Shown here piece by piece: positions 25,914 to 33,805 of a stretch of DNA of 64,000 nt. Under the pieces are notes generated by a model. That model was not told the origin of the DNA. It ran no database searches and saw nothing but the letters and a program-made list of their open reading frames with translations. The stretch spans positions 216,547 to 280,546 of the forward strand of contig RAZE01000002.1 in assembly GCA_003611955.1 (NCBI GenBank). Direction: 5' to 3'. The number at the start of each line of letters is the position of its first letter. The stretch's first letter is position 1. This DNA is from a bacterium 1XD8-76 (lineage in GTDB: Bacteria > Bacillota > Clostridia > Lachnospirales > Lachnospiraceae). The position numbers were made by a program, and so were the translations under genes.

Positions 25914-27032
25914 ATGCAGCCGAAATTTGCAATACCAGATTTTATGAAAAACAGCACCGCGGAGGAGATTCATCAGCGGATGATGAACAATCTGCCGGCA
26001 GATATCGATGATATGCCTGGCGGGTTCCCCTATGACTTTACCATGCCTGCGGCGTTAGAAATAGATGAGTTTATCAATTATCACATGACAAGGGCATTGA
26101 TGATCTGTTTTCCACAGTATGCGTGGGATGAATGGCTGGATATCCATGGTCGGCAGGTGCATCTGGAAAGGCATCCTCCTGAGAGTGCATCCGGAAAAGT
26201 GAAAGTTATAGGGAAACCAAAAACAGTGATTGAGATGGGGACTGTATTTTGTACGCCGGCAACAGACACAGGGCCTTCCATTGGATTTGCTACGACAGAG
26301 ACAGCTGAGATTGATGAAAGCGGGATGGCCATCATCCCTGTGTCGGCAGTAGAAAAGGGAATCAGCTCCAATGTGCCGGCAAACGTTATTACCCTCATGG
26401 CGAAACCGGATAGATATATTACAGAAATTAGTAATCCGGATCCGATAAAAGGGGGGACAGAGCGTGAGAGCAATGATGACTATTATAATCGGATCGCTGA
26501 AGAGTATGCGAACAGCTTAACCTATCTGGGAAATGACAGTAATTTTATCCGTTGGGCAAAAGAAGCAGGTGCTGGGGATTGTATTGTGATTCAGGCAGCT
26601 GAAGGCCCCGGTACAGTGAAACTTGTCCTGGTGGACAGGAATGGACAGCCGGCGAATGAAGAACTGGTAGAGAAAGTGTATGACCATATCGTATCGCCGA
26701 AAGACAGGAGCAGGAGATTGTTGCCGACGGGTTCTGCAAAGTTAATATGTGTGCCAGCAACGACAGTGTTGATCGATTATACGATCACAGGACTCATATA
26801 CGATGAAACAACATCTATAGAGCAGATAAAGGAGGACTTTACAAACACTGTAAAAACAGTATATGAATCTACGAAACAAAAGGATATAGTGCGATATAAC
26901 GATGTCAGGCATATTATTTCGGACATTGTAGGTGTTATAGATTTTGAAGAGTTTTTTATAAATGGAGAAACAGAGAATATAAGTCTGAACAGAGAAGAGT
27001 ACCCGGAAACAGGTACTCTTGATTTTAGTTAG
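25914..27032 (+). CDS. Baseplate J-like protein (XkdT-like)
   Basis: A 372-residue baseplate J family protein: WLDIHGRQVHLERHPPESAS, then VPVSAVEKGISSNVPAN-type motifs and SNPDPIKGGTERESNDDYYN, the J-family signature. It forms the wedge of contractile-tail baseplates. ATG 25914 follows AAGGAGGTGGGA, so the upstream GTG 25905 is less likely. Confidence 0.9.
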   Translation: MQPKFAIPDFMKNSTAEEIHQRMMNNLPADIDDMPGGFPYDFTMPAALEIDEFINYHMTRALMICFPQYAWDEWLDIHGRQVHLERHPPESASGKVKVIGKPKTVIEMGTVFCTPATDTGPSIGFATTETAEIDESGMAIIPVSAVEKGISSNVPANVITLMAKPDRYITEISNPDPIKGGTERESNDDYYNRIAEEYANSLTYLGNDSNFIRWAKEAGAGDCIVIQAAEGPGTVKLVLVDRNGQPANEELVEKVYDHIVSPKDRSRRLLPTGSAKLICVPATTVLIDYTITGLIYDETTSIEQIKEDFTNTVKTVYESTKQKDIVRYNDVRHIISDIVGVIDFEEFFINGETENISLNREEYPETGTLDFS

Positions 27033-27041
27033 GGGGCGGCT

Positions 27042-27770
27042 ATGGAAAAGGAAAAGTTCAGCTTGGAAAACTTTCCCACAAGTGAAAGCGCTAGGAAAAT
27101 GCTGAGTTATGTGTCAGACAGGTTTTATGATACATCTTATGTCGGGAAATGGATATATCAGGTTATGGGGCTCGAATACGATAAGGCGTTAGAGATGGCC
27201 GAAGACATGCCGGCACAGTTTTTCCCGGAAACTGCCACATGGGGATTGAAATACCATGAAATTAAATGGGGATTACCAGTGCGTGAAAACCTGTCTTATG
27301 AAGAACGCCGCAGGCTTATATATCAGAAAAGAGATTGCCGGGCACCGATTATACCATATCGTATGGAGCAAATGCTCCAGAATCAGATAGGAATGGCTGC
27401 AGAGGTGTCAGACGCGAATGATCCGGGACAGTTTGGGTATGTACCGGAACATCCGAACATGTTCCAGGTATGTGTGCGGGAGAAGGGGAATAGCGATTTG
27501 GACTATGACAGGGTTGAAAAGCTGATCCAGAATATAATGCAATCCCATACTATGTTTTCGGTGCTCCATAGACAGGAGTATGAAAAGAATACAGAAGTAT
27601 ATGTGGGAACTTTGGTAAGTGAGTATGTAGAATATGATATTGGACTTGGCCAAGTCAATCGAGACATAGAAAAATCCGCAGACATATATGTATCAGCGGT
27701 ATTAGATGAAATGGTGATGGAAGAAATAGGAGTATCAGAAAGGAGCAGGGAACAATTAAATGGCGGATAA
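27042..27770 (+). CDS. DUF2313 tail protein (XkdU-like)
   Basis: A 242-residue protein in the XkdU position: PTSESARKMLSYVSDRFYDT, MGLEYDKALEMAEDMPAQFF, GLKYHEIKWGLPV and YEERRRLIYQKR are the DUF2313/YmfQ-like conserved features. It connects baseplate wedges to the fibre. Its 3' end overlaps the fibre start by 11 bases. Confidence 0.85.
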   Translation: MEKEKFSLENFPTSESARKMLSYVSDRFYDTSYVGKWIYQVMGLEYDKALEMAEDMPAQFFPETATWGLKYHEIKWGLPVRENLSYEERRRLIYQKRDCRAPIIPYRMEQMLQNQIGMAAEVSDANDPGQFGYVPEHPNMFQVCVREKGNSDLDYDRVEKLIQNIMQSHTMFSVLHRQEYEKNTEVYVGTLVSEYVEYDIGLGQVNRDIEKSADIYVSAVLDEMVMEEIGVSERSREQLNGG

Positions 27771-29013
27771 AGAGGGTGTTATTTTAACAAAGAAGGGATT
27801 TCAGTTGATCGCAAAGCTTTCAGCAAATGCTGGAGATTTGCAGTTTTTGTCGGTTAAAGTAGGAACTGGAATACTACCGGAAGGGACAGATATATTAACT
27901 ATGACAGATATTGTCTCATATAAAATGGATGGTATTATTGCAGACTGCGGGTATAATCCGAATGGAGAAGATGGATATGTGGTGATGCAACTGGATAATG
28001 CCGAGGTGGAAAGCGGGTTTGTTATGACTGAGATCGGTTTGTATGCAACGGATCCGGATCTCGGAGAAATACTGTATGCATATGTAGATATGTCGGACGA
28101 TCCTAATTATATAATGCCGGCAGCGTATGTCTCTGCAGCTGAGTCGGATAATGTACCGACGGGACCTATTCGGCATAAATTGGTGCAAATGAAACTGAAT
28201 GTGATTGTAGGAGGCGCAAAAAGTATAACAGCTGTTATAAATCCGGCGGCTCAGATCACAAGAGAGGTTTTTGACCGAGAGATTAATAAAATAGTAGCGC
28301 CGGACTGGGATGATTCAGGAGAAGTAGAAGGCATTACATCCTTTACGGATTTTTTAGAAAGCTTTGTAAAGGGGACAAATATATACCAGCTGTTTTCGAA
28401 CTTGAAGGCAGGATTGAAATTTGTGCTTCATGCCGGGCAGATCGTGAATAATTGCGTTACAGATAACGCGGGACTTCCGCTGGCGGCCGCACAGGGCAAA
28501 GCTCTGCAGGATCAGATTACTGGGTTATATAGTGAGATAGAGGGACTTAACAATAGCTTATTAGCCCTCGATACCAGAGTTACCAACGCTATTACTGGAG
28601 GATCACTGGCGGCACCATACTCATACAATGTCCTTAATTATCCCTACTCTGAGGGAGGCGTTGACGGCCAGGGATATCCACCTACTATCTCAGGGAGTTC
28701 CGCAAATTCGGTGAATGTATTCGGCGCAGTAGGCAGTGGGATATATCAAACCTATTACAGGCTGTGGAACCAGTCATTCAAAGTTATAGGAAAGCCTACC
28801 GTTTCATGGAATACAGGCGGTAACCGTGACATAACTACAAAAACGCTGCAAGTATTGGATGCTTCAACAGGGGCTATTTTACTGCATACTACTGGAGCAA
28901 GTTTAGATTTATCCTCACTCCAGGGAAAAACTGTTAAATTTAAGCAAATATTTACGCTAGGTTGGTCTTCTGTTACACTTACTTTTAATTCTCTTTTGCT
29001 GGTTAATAAGTAA
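27760..29013 (+). CDS. Tail fibre protein, currently expressed form
   Basis: A 417-residue fibre. The N-terminal ~180 residues form the tail-attachment domain (LTKKGFQLIAKLSANAGDLQ, VGTGILPEG, GFVMTEIGLYATD). A short shaft contains LYSEIEGLNNSLLALDTRVT. The tip (about residue 258 onward) ends LTFNSLLLVNK. The nucleotide core ATATAGTGA at 28527-28535 encodes the Tyr-Ser of LYSEI and recurs in the three silent cassettes downstream, so residues 1-257 are constant and the tip is exchangeable. It is probably the host-binding protein. Confidence 0.87.
   Translation: MADKEGVILTKKGFQLIAKLSANAGDLQFLSVKVGTGILPEGTDILTMTDIVSYKMDGIIADCGYNPNGEDGYVVMQLDNAEVESGFVMTEIGLYATDPDLGEILYAYVDMSDDPNYIMPAAYVSAAESDNVPTGPIRHKLVQMKLNVIVGGAKSITAVINPAAQITREVFDREINKIVAPDWDDSGEVEGITSFTDFLESFVKGTNIYQLFSNLKAGLKFVLHAGQIVNNCVTDNAGLPLAAAQGKALQDQITGLYSEIEGLNNSLLALDTRVTNAITGGSLAAPYSYNVLNYPYSEGGVDGQGYPPTISGSSANSVNVFGAVGSGIYQTYYRLWNQSFKVIGKPTVSWNTGGNRDITTKTLQVLDASTGAILLHTTGASLDLSSLQGKTVKFKQIFTLGWSSVTLTFNSLLLVNK
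28522..28535 (+). repeat. Shufflon crossover site 1 (in fibre gene)
   Basis: GGGTTATATAGTGA, shared exactly with site 2 (14 of 14). The core ATATAGTGA (28527-28535) is common to all four sites. It is read as Gly-Leu-Tyr-Ser-(Glu) in the fibre frame. Confidence 0.8.
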
Positions 29014-29016
29014 TTA

Positions 29017-29569
29017 TTATTTGTTGGATATCAAAAGTTTTGATATTATGAAACCTCTGGGCCTCAAAGGATATCCATCACTCATCATACTGACTCTTAA
29101 CTTGACAGTCTGTCCCTTGAGGGATGCCAAAGATAACTGTACTGTATTATTGGCGGTGCTGTTGATAGCAGAGGTTTCCGCCAGTTTTGCACCCGCAGAA
29201 TTTAACACTTCGACCTTGAGGTTGTTGTCAACATGCTCAGCATAACCTGATCGGACTAAGCATGCCCCGGAAAAGGTTAGTATACACTTGTTATCAGGTA
29301 TTTTTACCGCGGTGCTATATGTTCTGGTGATTTTGGCATCATAATCGCCTGTCTCATTATTATAGGTAGCATATGCAGTGTACTGCAATTTATTGGCTGT
29401 GTTTGCATCCAATGTTGCCGAATTTTCGACATTTGAGATACTATTTGAGTATGGCGTTATAAGGAAGTTCATTTCAAACGGAGCAGAAAGATCTCCACCA
29501 TTGATGGCATTAGTAACCCGAGTATCCAGAGCTGACAGATCGTTCTGCAGATTCTGAATATCACTATAT
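29017..29569 (-). CDS. Silent inverted tail-fibre tip cassette B
   Basis: Reading from the crossover core on the minus strand gives YSDIQNLQNDLSALDTRVTN, clearly homologous to the fibre's YSEIEGLNNSLLALDTRVTN. A tip follows that diverges and ends RGFIISKLLISNK (compare LLLVNK in the active copy). It has no attachment domain, start signal or promoter of its own. The stop lies 3 bases from the active fibre's stop, convergently. Inversion between sites 1 and 2 would fuse it in frame to the fibre (about 439 residues). Confidence 0.85.
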
Positions 29570-29574
29570 AACCC
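29561..29574 (-). repeat. Shufflon crossover site 2 (inverted)
   Basis: Reverse complement of GGGTTATATAGTGA, identical over 14 bases to site 1 but in opposite orientation, followed by TATTCAG. It lies at the start of cassette B. Confidence 0.8.
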
Positions 29575-29579
29575 GGTGT

Positions 29580-29608
29580 TTGACAGGAAAGGGATTGTGG
29601 GATAAAAT
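29580..29608 (+). promoter_or_regulatory. Strong promoter pointing away from cassette B
   Basis: TTGACA (29580-29585), a 17-base spacer, then TAAAAT (29603-29608): a near-consensus promoter only 6 bases outside crossover site 2. It drives rightward into a region with no protein gene and a terminator 60-90 bases on, implying a short RNA. Confidence 0.65.
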
Positions 29609-29614
29609 GAAATT

Positions 29615-29697
29615 GCTTCTGTAAGCGAGTGGCTTCTCGCCAAAAGGAGTAGCGTGATATATACGAAAAGAGCAGTTATTTTGACTGCTCTTTTTCG
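29615..29697 (+). ncRNA. Candidate small RNA inside the shufflon
   Basis: Predicted transcript of about 80 bases between a near-consensus promoter (29580-29608) and a strong terminator whose stem pairs 29664-29676 with 29684-29696. It contains a hairpin GCGAG-TGGCTT-CTCGC and an AAAAGGAG segment. No open frame of useful length. It could regulate the recombinase, the fibre or the adjacent toxin; no target is established. Confidence 0.5.
29664..29697. terminator. Bidirectional terminator
   Basis: CGAAAAGAGCAGT pairs with ACTGCTCTTTTTCG around a short loop, with A-run and T-run on opposite sides, so it can stop transcription from both directions. It isolates cassette B and the candidate small RNA from the toxin locus. 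Confidence 0.75.
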
Positions 29698-29710
29698 GGC
29701 AAAAAAGAAG

Positions 29711-29739
29711 TTGTAGAAAGTATAAGGGCATGCTATAAT
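29711..29739 (+). promoter_or_regulatory. Promoter of the type I toxin
   Basis: TTGTAG (29711-29716), a 17-base spacer, TATAAT (29734-29739). Transcription should start near 29746, giving an 80-base leader before the toxin start. Confidence 0.65.
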
Positions 29740-29830
29740 CCCGTTATGGGAAAACCAGAGAGCCAAAGGCGGCTTACCCTCTGTTTACGGAGGGGCTACC
29801 CTCCAGACGAAAGAAAGGAGGGCGATGCCA

Positions 29831-29923
29831 ATGTATGTTACATATCCGGAGCTGATCCAGGTTGGAATATTCATTGTCGCCCTTGTTGGTCTGATCTATC
29901 AGATTTTCAGGGGAAGAAAATAG
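29831..29923 (+). CDS. Holin-like type I toxin peptide
   Basis: A 30-residue peptide: MYVTYPELIQ, a single hydrophobic membrane segment (VGIFIVALVGLIYQIF), and a basic tail RGRK. This matches the Hol_Tox/TxpA-BsrG group of type I toxins, which insert in the inner membrane. AAGGAGG (29815-29821) favours ATG 29831 over ATG 29825. The mRNA leader (29748-29781) is largely complementary to its own 3' end (29983-30009), a long-range pairing typical of type I toxin mRNAs that delays translation. Confidence 0.75.
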   Translation: MYVTYPELIQVGIFIVALVGLIYQIFRGRK

Positions 29924-30018
29924 CCGCCACTATCGGAAGTAGTGACGGCGAACCGCTTTTAGCGGTAAAGTCATAAGCTATTGAGGGTAGCCGCTTCTCT
30001 GGCTTTCCCTTTTTATGT
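29915..30018 (-). ncRNA. Antisense antitoxin RNA (predicted)
   Basis: A minus-strand promoter, TTGAAT (30048-30053) with a 17-base spacer and TATATT (30025-30030), would start an RNA near 30018. It would run leftward over the 3' half of the toxin mRNA and end at a hairpin (29940-29949 with 29923-29932) followed by TATTTT on that strand. The overlap with the toxin 3' end is the arrangement of txpA/RatA-type systems. Predicted from sequence only. Confidence 0.6.
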
Positions 30019-30024
30019 ACCTCA

Positions 30025-30053
30025 AATATAACATAAGATGGAATAAGATTCAA
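30025..30053 (-). promoter_or_regulatory. Promoter of the antisense RNA
   Basis: On the minus strand TTGAAT and TATATT are separated by exactly 17 bases. The predicted start lies just past the 3' end of the toxin mRNA. Confidence 0.6.
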
Positions 30054-30112
30054 TATTTTTCTGTATTGCATGATGACTTTGCCTTAAAATAAAGGAGAAG
30101 GAGGATGTCATC

Positions 30113-31132
30113 ATGATAGAAAAAATATTGGAAAAGGTGCTGGATTCAATGACGCCATATCTGAAGGAGGATCAAATCGAAAAACTGAATAATGTGCTTT
30201 ACCTAAATTTTCACGGGGTGGAGGTGAAGCAGGAATGTTATGAGCTGAAACCAACCGGGTTGAGTGGGAATGCCGCAAAACTGGATCTGTTTATTAAGAG
30301 CAAACTGGCCGTGAATAGGCAGGATGGAACCATGCGGCAGTATGGGCGTGAGATTTGGAAAGCGCTGAATTTTATGGGGAAAGATATTAATGATATCAAA
30401 GCGACAGATATAAGGTATTATTTTGGGTATCTGCGAGAGGTGAAAAAACTGAAAATGTCTACTATTCAAACCAGAATGCATTACCTGAGCAGCTTCTGGG
30501 ACTTTCTGACAGCGGAAGATCTCACACAGGGAAATCCTATGAAAAAAATAGGAAAGATAAAGGTTGAAAAGATCATAAAAAAACCTTTTAGCGTGAGGGA
30601 CATGGAGGCTCTGAGAAGCAGCTGCAAAAGGGTAAGGGACAGGGCTTTGATCGAGTTTTTATATTCAACCGGAGTTAGAATATCAGAAGCAGTTGCCCTT
30701 AATGTAGGAGACATAGATATGGCGCATCTGGAAATGGTAGTGTACGGAAAAGGGAGTAAGGAAAGGAAAACATACCTTACAGAGAACGCAAAATTCTATT
30801 TGGACAGATATTTGAAAGAACGGTGCATGTGCGAGCAGATTACATATGAGGAGTTAAAAAGGAGGCCGCTATTTGTCAGTTCGGATAAAAATCACAGAAG
30901 AATAACAGACAACGGGGTGCAGGACATGTTGCGGACACTCGGCAGAAAGGCAGGCGTGGAGATGGTGCACCCGCATCGGTTTAGGAGGACAATCGCAACG
31001 GATCTTCTCAGCCGGGGGATGCCGATCGAACAAGTTCGTGATTTTTTAGGTCACGAGAAGCTGGACACGACACTGATCTATTGCACGGTCCAGGCTGAAG
31101 AGGTTAAAGCATCGCACCGTAAGTGCGCATAA
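30113..31132 (+). CDS. Tyrosine recombinase (fibre shufflon invertase)
   Basis: A 339-residue XerC/D-like recombinase. The N-terminal core-binding domain reaches about residue 160. Catalytic residues visible: R189 (STGVRISEA), a Lys in YGKGSKERK, H288 and R291 (HPHRFRRTIATD), H314 (FLGHEKLDTT) and nucleophile Y323 (TLIYCTV). It lies amid four copies of a crossover core and fibre-tip cassettes, not beside an attachment site, so its likely job is fibre-tip inversion. ATG 30113 follows AAGGAGAAGGAGG. Confidence 0.88.
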   Translation: MIEKILEKVLDSMTPYLKEDQIEKLNNVLYLNFHGVEVKQECYELKPTGLSGNAAKLDLFIKSKLAVNRQDGTMRQYGREIWKALNFMGKDINDIKATDIRYYFGYLREVKKLKMSTIQTRMHYLSSFWDFLTAEDLTQGNPMKKIGKIKVEKIIKKPFSVRDMEALRSSCKRVRDRALIEFLYSTGVRISEAVALNVGDIDMAHLEMVVYGKGSKERKTYLTENAKFYLDRYLKERCMCEQITYEELKRRPLFVSSDKNHRRITDNGVQDMLRTLGRKAGVEMVHPHRFRRTIATDLLSRGMPIEQVRDFLGHEKLDTTLIYCTVQAEEVKASHRKCA

Positions 31133-31279
31133 CGAACTATTTGAAAAATTCCAATAGTTAAAATTATACTAAATGAATAATTTTTTGCCGGGCATTTTGC
31201 CAGGTTTATTAATTTTATGCATTTTTTGAAACATTGGCGAAAAATGAATCGGGTGTAGGAGCATAAAAATTGCCGATAA
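31133..31279. other. AT-rich spacer after the recombinase
   Basis: No gene or clear terminator seen. It ends directly in crossover site 3. It may hold accessory recombinase binding sequence, but nothing repeated is obvious. Confidence 0.4.
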
Positions 31280-31287
31280 TATAGTGA
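31279..31287 (+). repeat. Shufflon crossover site 3
   Basis: ATATAGTGA followed by TAT, in the same orientation as site 1. Codons TAT AGT GAT run directly into the tip cassette C frame. Confidence 0.75.
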
Positions 31288-31663
31288 TATGAAGCCCACC
31301 CTGTTGTGGGAGAATCCGAATCTAACAAGTGTTTTTTTAGAACAAGAGGTCATAATAGCCAGCGATGACTATGATATCCTAGAAATTTTTTATATCTATT
31401 CCATTAATAATGAAACGTCACGAGTTCGCACTTATAGCGAACGAATTTTTAAAAGGAATGCCACGTTAGGTACTACTCTACATGTTATAACGTCAGATCC
31501 CCAGAATCGTATAAATTTATTTGAGCGAAGAATAAGTTATATAAACAATACGACCTTCCATGTTCAATCTTGTGTGCAGTTTGTTAATCAAACTTCCGTG
31601 GAACGGAATGACGCCTGTATACCTTGCAATATATATGGTTACAATATCAGCAGAATGGAATAG
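31280..31663 (+). CDS. Silent tail-fibre tip cassette C
   Basis: Read from the crossover core: YSDMKPTLLWENPNLTSVFL, continuing for about 127 codons and ending CIPCNIYGYNISRME. The LLWENPN opening and the IPxxIYG ending are common in phage receptor-binding tips. It lacks an attachment domain, shaft and ribosome site. Recombination of site 3 with the fibre gene would give an in-frame protein of about 383 residues. Confidence 0.78.
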   Translation, partial: YSDMKPTLLWENPNLTSVFLEQEVIIASDDYDILEIFYIYSINNETSRVRTYSERIFKRNATLGTTLHVITSDPQNRINLFERRISYINNTTFHVQSCVQFVNQTSVERNDACIPCNIYGYNISRME

Positions 31664-31778
31664 TTTGTGGCTAATAACGACAAGATGTGCTTCACCAGCT
31701 GATACATTACATTTAACTTTAATTTTTACAGCTTTTTCGACGAGCGAGACCAAATACGTCTCACCCGTCATGCGAAAA

Positions 31779-32075
31779 TTACGGTGCAACACTTTTTGCA
31801 CATAAAAAATATCCAGTAACTCCAGAATCTCCAGTAATTGTTGTATTATTATATAAAGAAAAACTCCAACGATTAGGATCATCTATATCTGGATAGCTAC
31901 CATACAGGTGAGGATAGCCTGAGCTTATAAAAAAGCCAATTGCACAAATTAATCTATACCCTTCCGGCGGGATATCAAAAAAGGTTACTTGTACGTATCC
32001 CTGGCTGGACATAACCGGGACAGTTACATGCTTTTTTTGGGATACTATAATAAACATACCCTGTATATCACTATA
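31779..32075 (-). CDS. Silent inverted tail-fibre tip cassette D
   Basis: Read on the minus strand from the core: YSDIQGMFIIVSQKKHVTVP, continuing for about 98 codons and ending GVTGYFLCAKSVAP. It is convergent with cassette C, leaving a 115-base gap. No start signal or attachment domain. Inversion between sites 1 and 4 would fuse it in frame to the fibre (about 354 residues) and turn round the whole 3.5-kb block including the recombinase. Confidence 0.75.
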   Translation of the reverse strand, partial: YSDIQGMFIIVSQKKHVTVPVMSSQGYVQVTFFDIPPEGYRLICAIGFFISSGYPHLYGSYPDIDDPNRWSFSLYNNTTITGDSGVTGYFLCAKSVAP

Positions 32076-32076
32076 T
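32068..32076 (-). repeat. Shufflon crossover site 4 (inverted)
   Basis: Reverse complement of ATATAGTGA, preceded in cassette direction by CTGA and followed by TATACAG. The 12-base form ATATAGTGATAT is shared by sites 2, 3 and 4. Confidence 0.75.
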
Positions 32077-32107
32077 TCAGGAGAATTTTTAATAAAATTG
32101 AAAGAAA

Positions 32108-32131
32108 TAAGGCCATTTTGGTCTTTTTTTA
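32108..32131 (+). terminator. Small terminator at right edge of shufflon
   Basis: AAGGCC-ATTTT-GGTC hairpin with a T-run, within an 80-base AT-rich gap between site 4 and the next gene. The stem is short, so confidence is modest. Confidence 0.4.
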
Positions 32132-32163
32132 ATATATAAATATACTTTTAAAGGAGGTTACTT

Positions 32164-32916
32164 ATGGAAAAAATCAAAATCAGCGGATCCGAAAAGATGT
32201 ACGAGATCTGCAGTATCATGCCGGAATCACGGACAGTTCTGAAAATCGTGTTTCCGGAAAAAGAAGATGTACCAGAAACATGGGACGGAGACATATTGTT
32301 GCACACGGCCGGTGGGATCCAATGCTCAACGATCACCGGGTACAATACGGTATATCTGCAGGAGGGGCAGACGGTGTACCTGTCCAATGACGGTAGCATA
32401 TATGTCCCGCCGGTGCCACCCGAACCGGCTCCGGAGCCGATTCCACCGACACTGGAAGAAATCAAAGCAGCGAAAAAGTCAGAGATATCCGCAGTATGTG
32501 AGCAGGTGATCTATTCAGGGTGTGATGTGACTTTGTCGGATGGCGAGATGCATCATTTTTCATTGACAATAAGGGATCAGATCAACCTCTTTGGCAAACA
32601 GGCTCAGATGGCAGCAGGCGCAGAAGAGATAGAGTATCATGCCGACGGGGATCCGTGTCGGTATTACAGTAGGGAGGATATGGAAAATATCATAGGATCC
32701 GCGACGTGGTATGTATCGTACCATACAACATACTGTAACGCGCTCAATATGTGGATTGAAGGGGGACAGACGGCGGAGGAAGTGCAGGAGATATTCTACG
32801 GATCCGACGTTCCGGATGAGTACAGATCTGAAGTCTTGCAGGCATATCTTATACAGATAGCCGAGATGGCAGGAGGAGGCGAAACGAGAAATGAGAGTGA
32901 AGAAACTGGTGGGTAA
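32164..32916 (+). CDS. Tail-fibre-associated protein (DUF4376-like)
   Basis: A 250-residue protein. The N-terminal ~80 residues form a beta domain, followed by a Pro-rich hinge (YVPPVPPEPAPEPIPP) and a DUF4376-type helical domain (LEEIKAAKKSEISAVCEQVI, then TLSDGEMHHFSLTIRDQINL). Such genes follow phage fibres and are thought to be fibre-associated. ATG 32164 follows AAAGGAGG. It lies outside the invertible block and so would serve all fibre variants. Confidence 0.75.
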   Translation: MEKIKISGSEKMYEICSIMPESRTVLKIVFPEKEDVPETWDGDILLHTAGGIQCSTITGYNTVYLQEGQTVYLSNDGSIYVPPVPPEPAPEPIPPTLEEIKAAKKSEISAVCEQVIYSGCDVTLSDGEMHHFSLTIRDQINLFGKQAQMAAGAEEIEYHADGDPCRYYSREDMENIIGSATWYVSYHTTYCNALNMWIEGGQTAEEVQEIFYGSDVPDEYRSEVLQAYLIQIAEMAGGGETRNESEETGG

Positions 32917-33316
32917 GTATATGGCGCTGTTGCTGATCGGCGGCGCAGCGTATGTTCTACTGGAGCTGGTATGGCGTCAGAGGAGTCATTGGACGATGTT
33001 CATTCTCGGCGGGATGTGTTTTGTCTGCTTGGGACTGATCAACGAGCTGATATCGTGGGATATGTCGCTGTGGCAGCAGATCCTGATTGGATCCTGCATC
33101 GTTACTGGTTTGGAATTTCTGACCGGCTGCATAGTCAATTTGTGGCTCGGATGGGACGTCTGGGATTACAGCGTGATGCCTGGCAATGTACTTGGCCAGA
33201 TATGCCCGCAGTTTTTTGTACTGTGGATGCCGGTGGCACTGGCGGCGATCGTGCTAGATGATTGGCTGCGGTATTGGTGGTGGGGTGAGGATAGGCCACA
33301 TTATAAAATATTGTAA
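32891..33316 (+). CDS. Membrane protein, putative ABC transporter permease-like (CmpB-type)
   Basis: A 141-residue, four-helix membrane protein with YSVMPGNVLGQICPQFFVLW, close to the signature of the family called putative ABC-transporter type IV (PF06541). It overlaps the previous gene by 26 bases. Such genes occur in phage lysis regions of Clostridia, where their role is unknown. It may be lysis-related or a lysogenic-conversion gene. Confidence 0.65.
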   Translation: MRVKKLVGKYMALLLIGGAAYVLLELVWRQRSHWTMFILGGMCFVCLGLINELISWDMSLWQQILIGSCIVTGLEFLTGCIVNLWLGWDVWDYSVMPGNVLGQICPQFFVLWMPVALAAIVLDDWLRYWWWGEDRPHYKIL

Positions 33317-33322
33317 AAATGG

Positions 33323-33352
33323 GTCAGATGCAGAAATGCACCTGGCTTTTTT
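33323..33352 (+). terminator. Terminator before lysis genes
   Basis: GTCAGATGCA and TGCACCTGGC pair with G-T wobbles around GAAA, followed by TTTTTT. Confidence 0.65.
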
Positions 33353-33381
33353 AATAGCATAACGAAAGGAGGTGAGACAGA

Positions 33382-33765
33382 TTGAGCCTGAATGAACTTA
33401 TTATGGGCGGAGGCGGCGTGTTGCTTGCTTTGCTGACAATCATCCAGATCGTCCCTATAAAAATTAATCCGTGGTCTCGGATAGCCCGAACCATAGGGCG
33501 GGCGATGAATGTGGAGATCATGGACAAGCTGAATGAGAGCGAAGCTACGGATGCCAGATACCGGATCATCAGATTCGACGATGAAATCCGGCATCATGTC
33601 AAACATACGGAAGAGCATTTCAATCAGATTATGAGCGATATCGATGAATATGAGCGATATTGCAGCACACATCCGGCTTATAAAAATAGCAAAGCAGTAA
33701 TGGCAATTGAAAACGTCAGGCGAATTTACCAAAAATGCAGGAAAGAGAATGCATTTTTGGTGTAA
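33382..33765 (+). CDS. Small membrane-anchored phage protein
   Basis: A 127-residue protein with one N-terminal membrane helix (LIMGGGGVLLALLTIIQIVP) and a helical, charged remainder. It is a recurring gene just before holin in Clostridia phages; function unknown. It starts at TTG 33382, clearly set by AAAGGAGGTGAG (33365-33376). Confidence 0.7.
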   Translation: MSLNELIMGGGGVLLALLTIIQIVPIKINPWSRIARTIGRAMNVEIMDKLNESEATDARYRIIRFDDEIRHHVKHTEEHFNQIMSDIDEYERYCSTHPAYKNSKAVMAIENVRRIYQKCRKENAFLV

Positions 33766-33805
33766 CTAAAAATTTTAAGAACAAGAAGAAAGCGAGGACT
33801 GAAAA

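Noticed and set aside
31517..31882. Minus-strand frame overlapping cassettes C and D
   Set aside because: It overlaps both tip cassettes, which are better supported by the in-frame crossover core and tip-like endings, and it has no crossover site or start signal.
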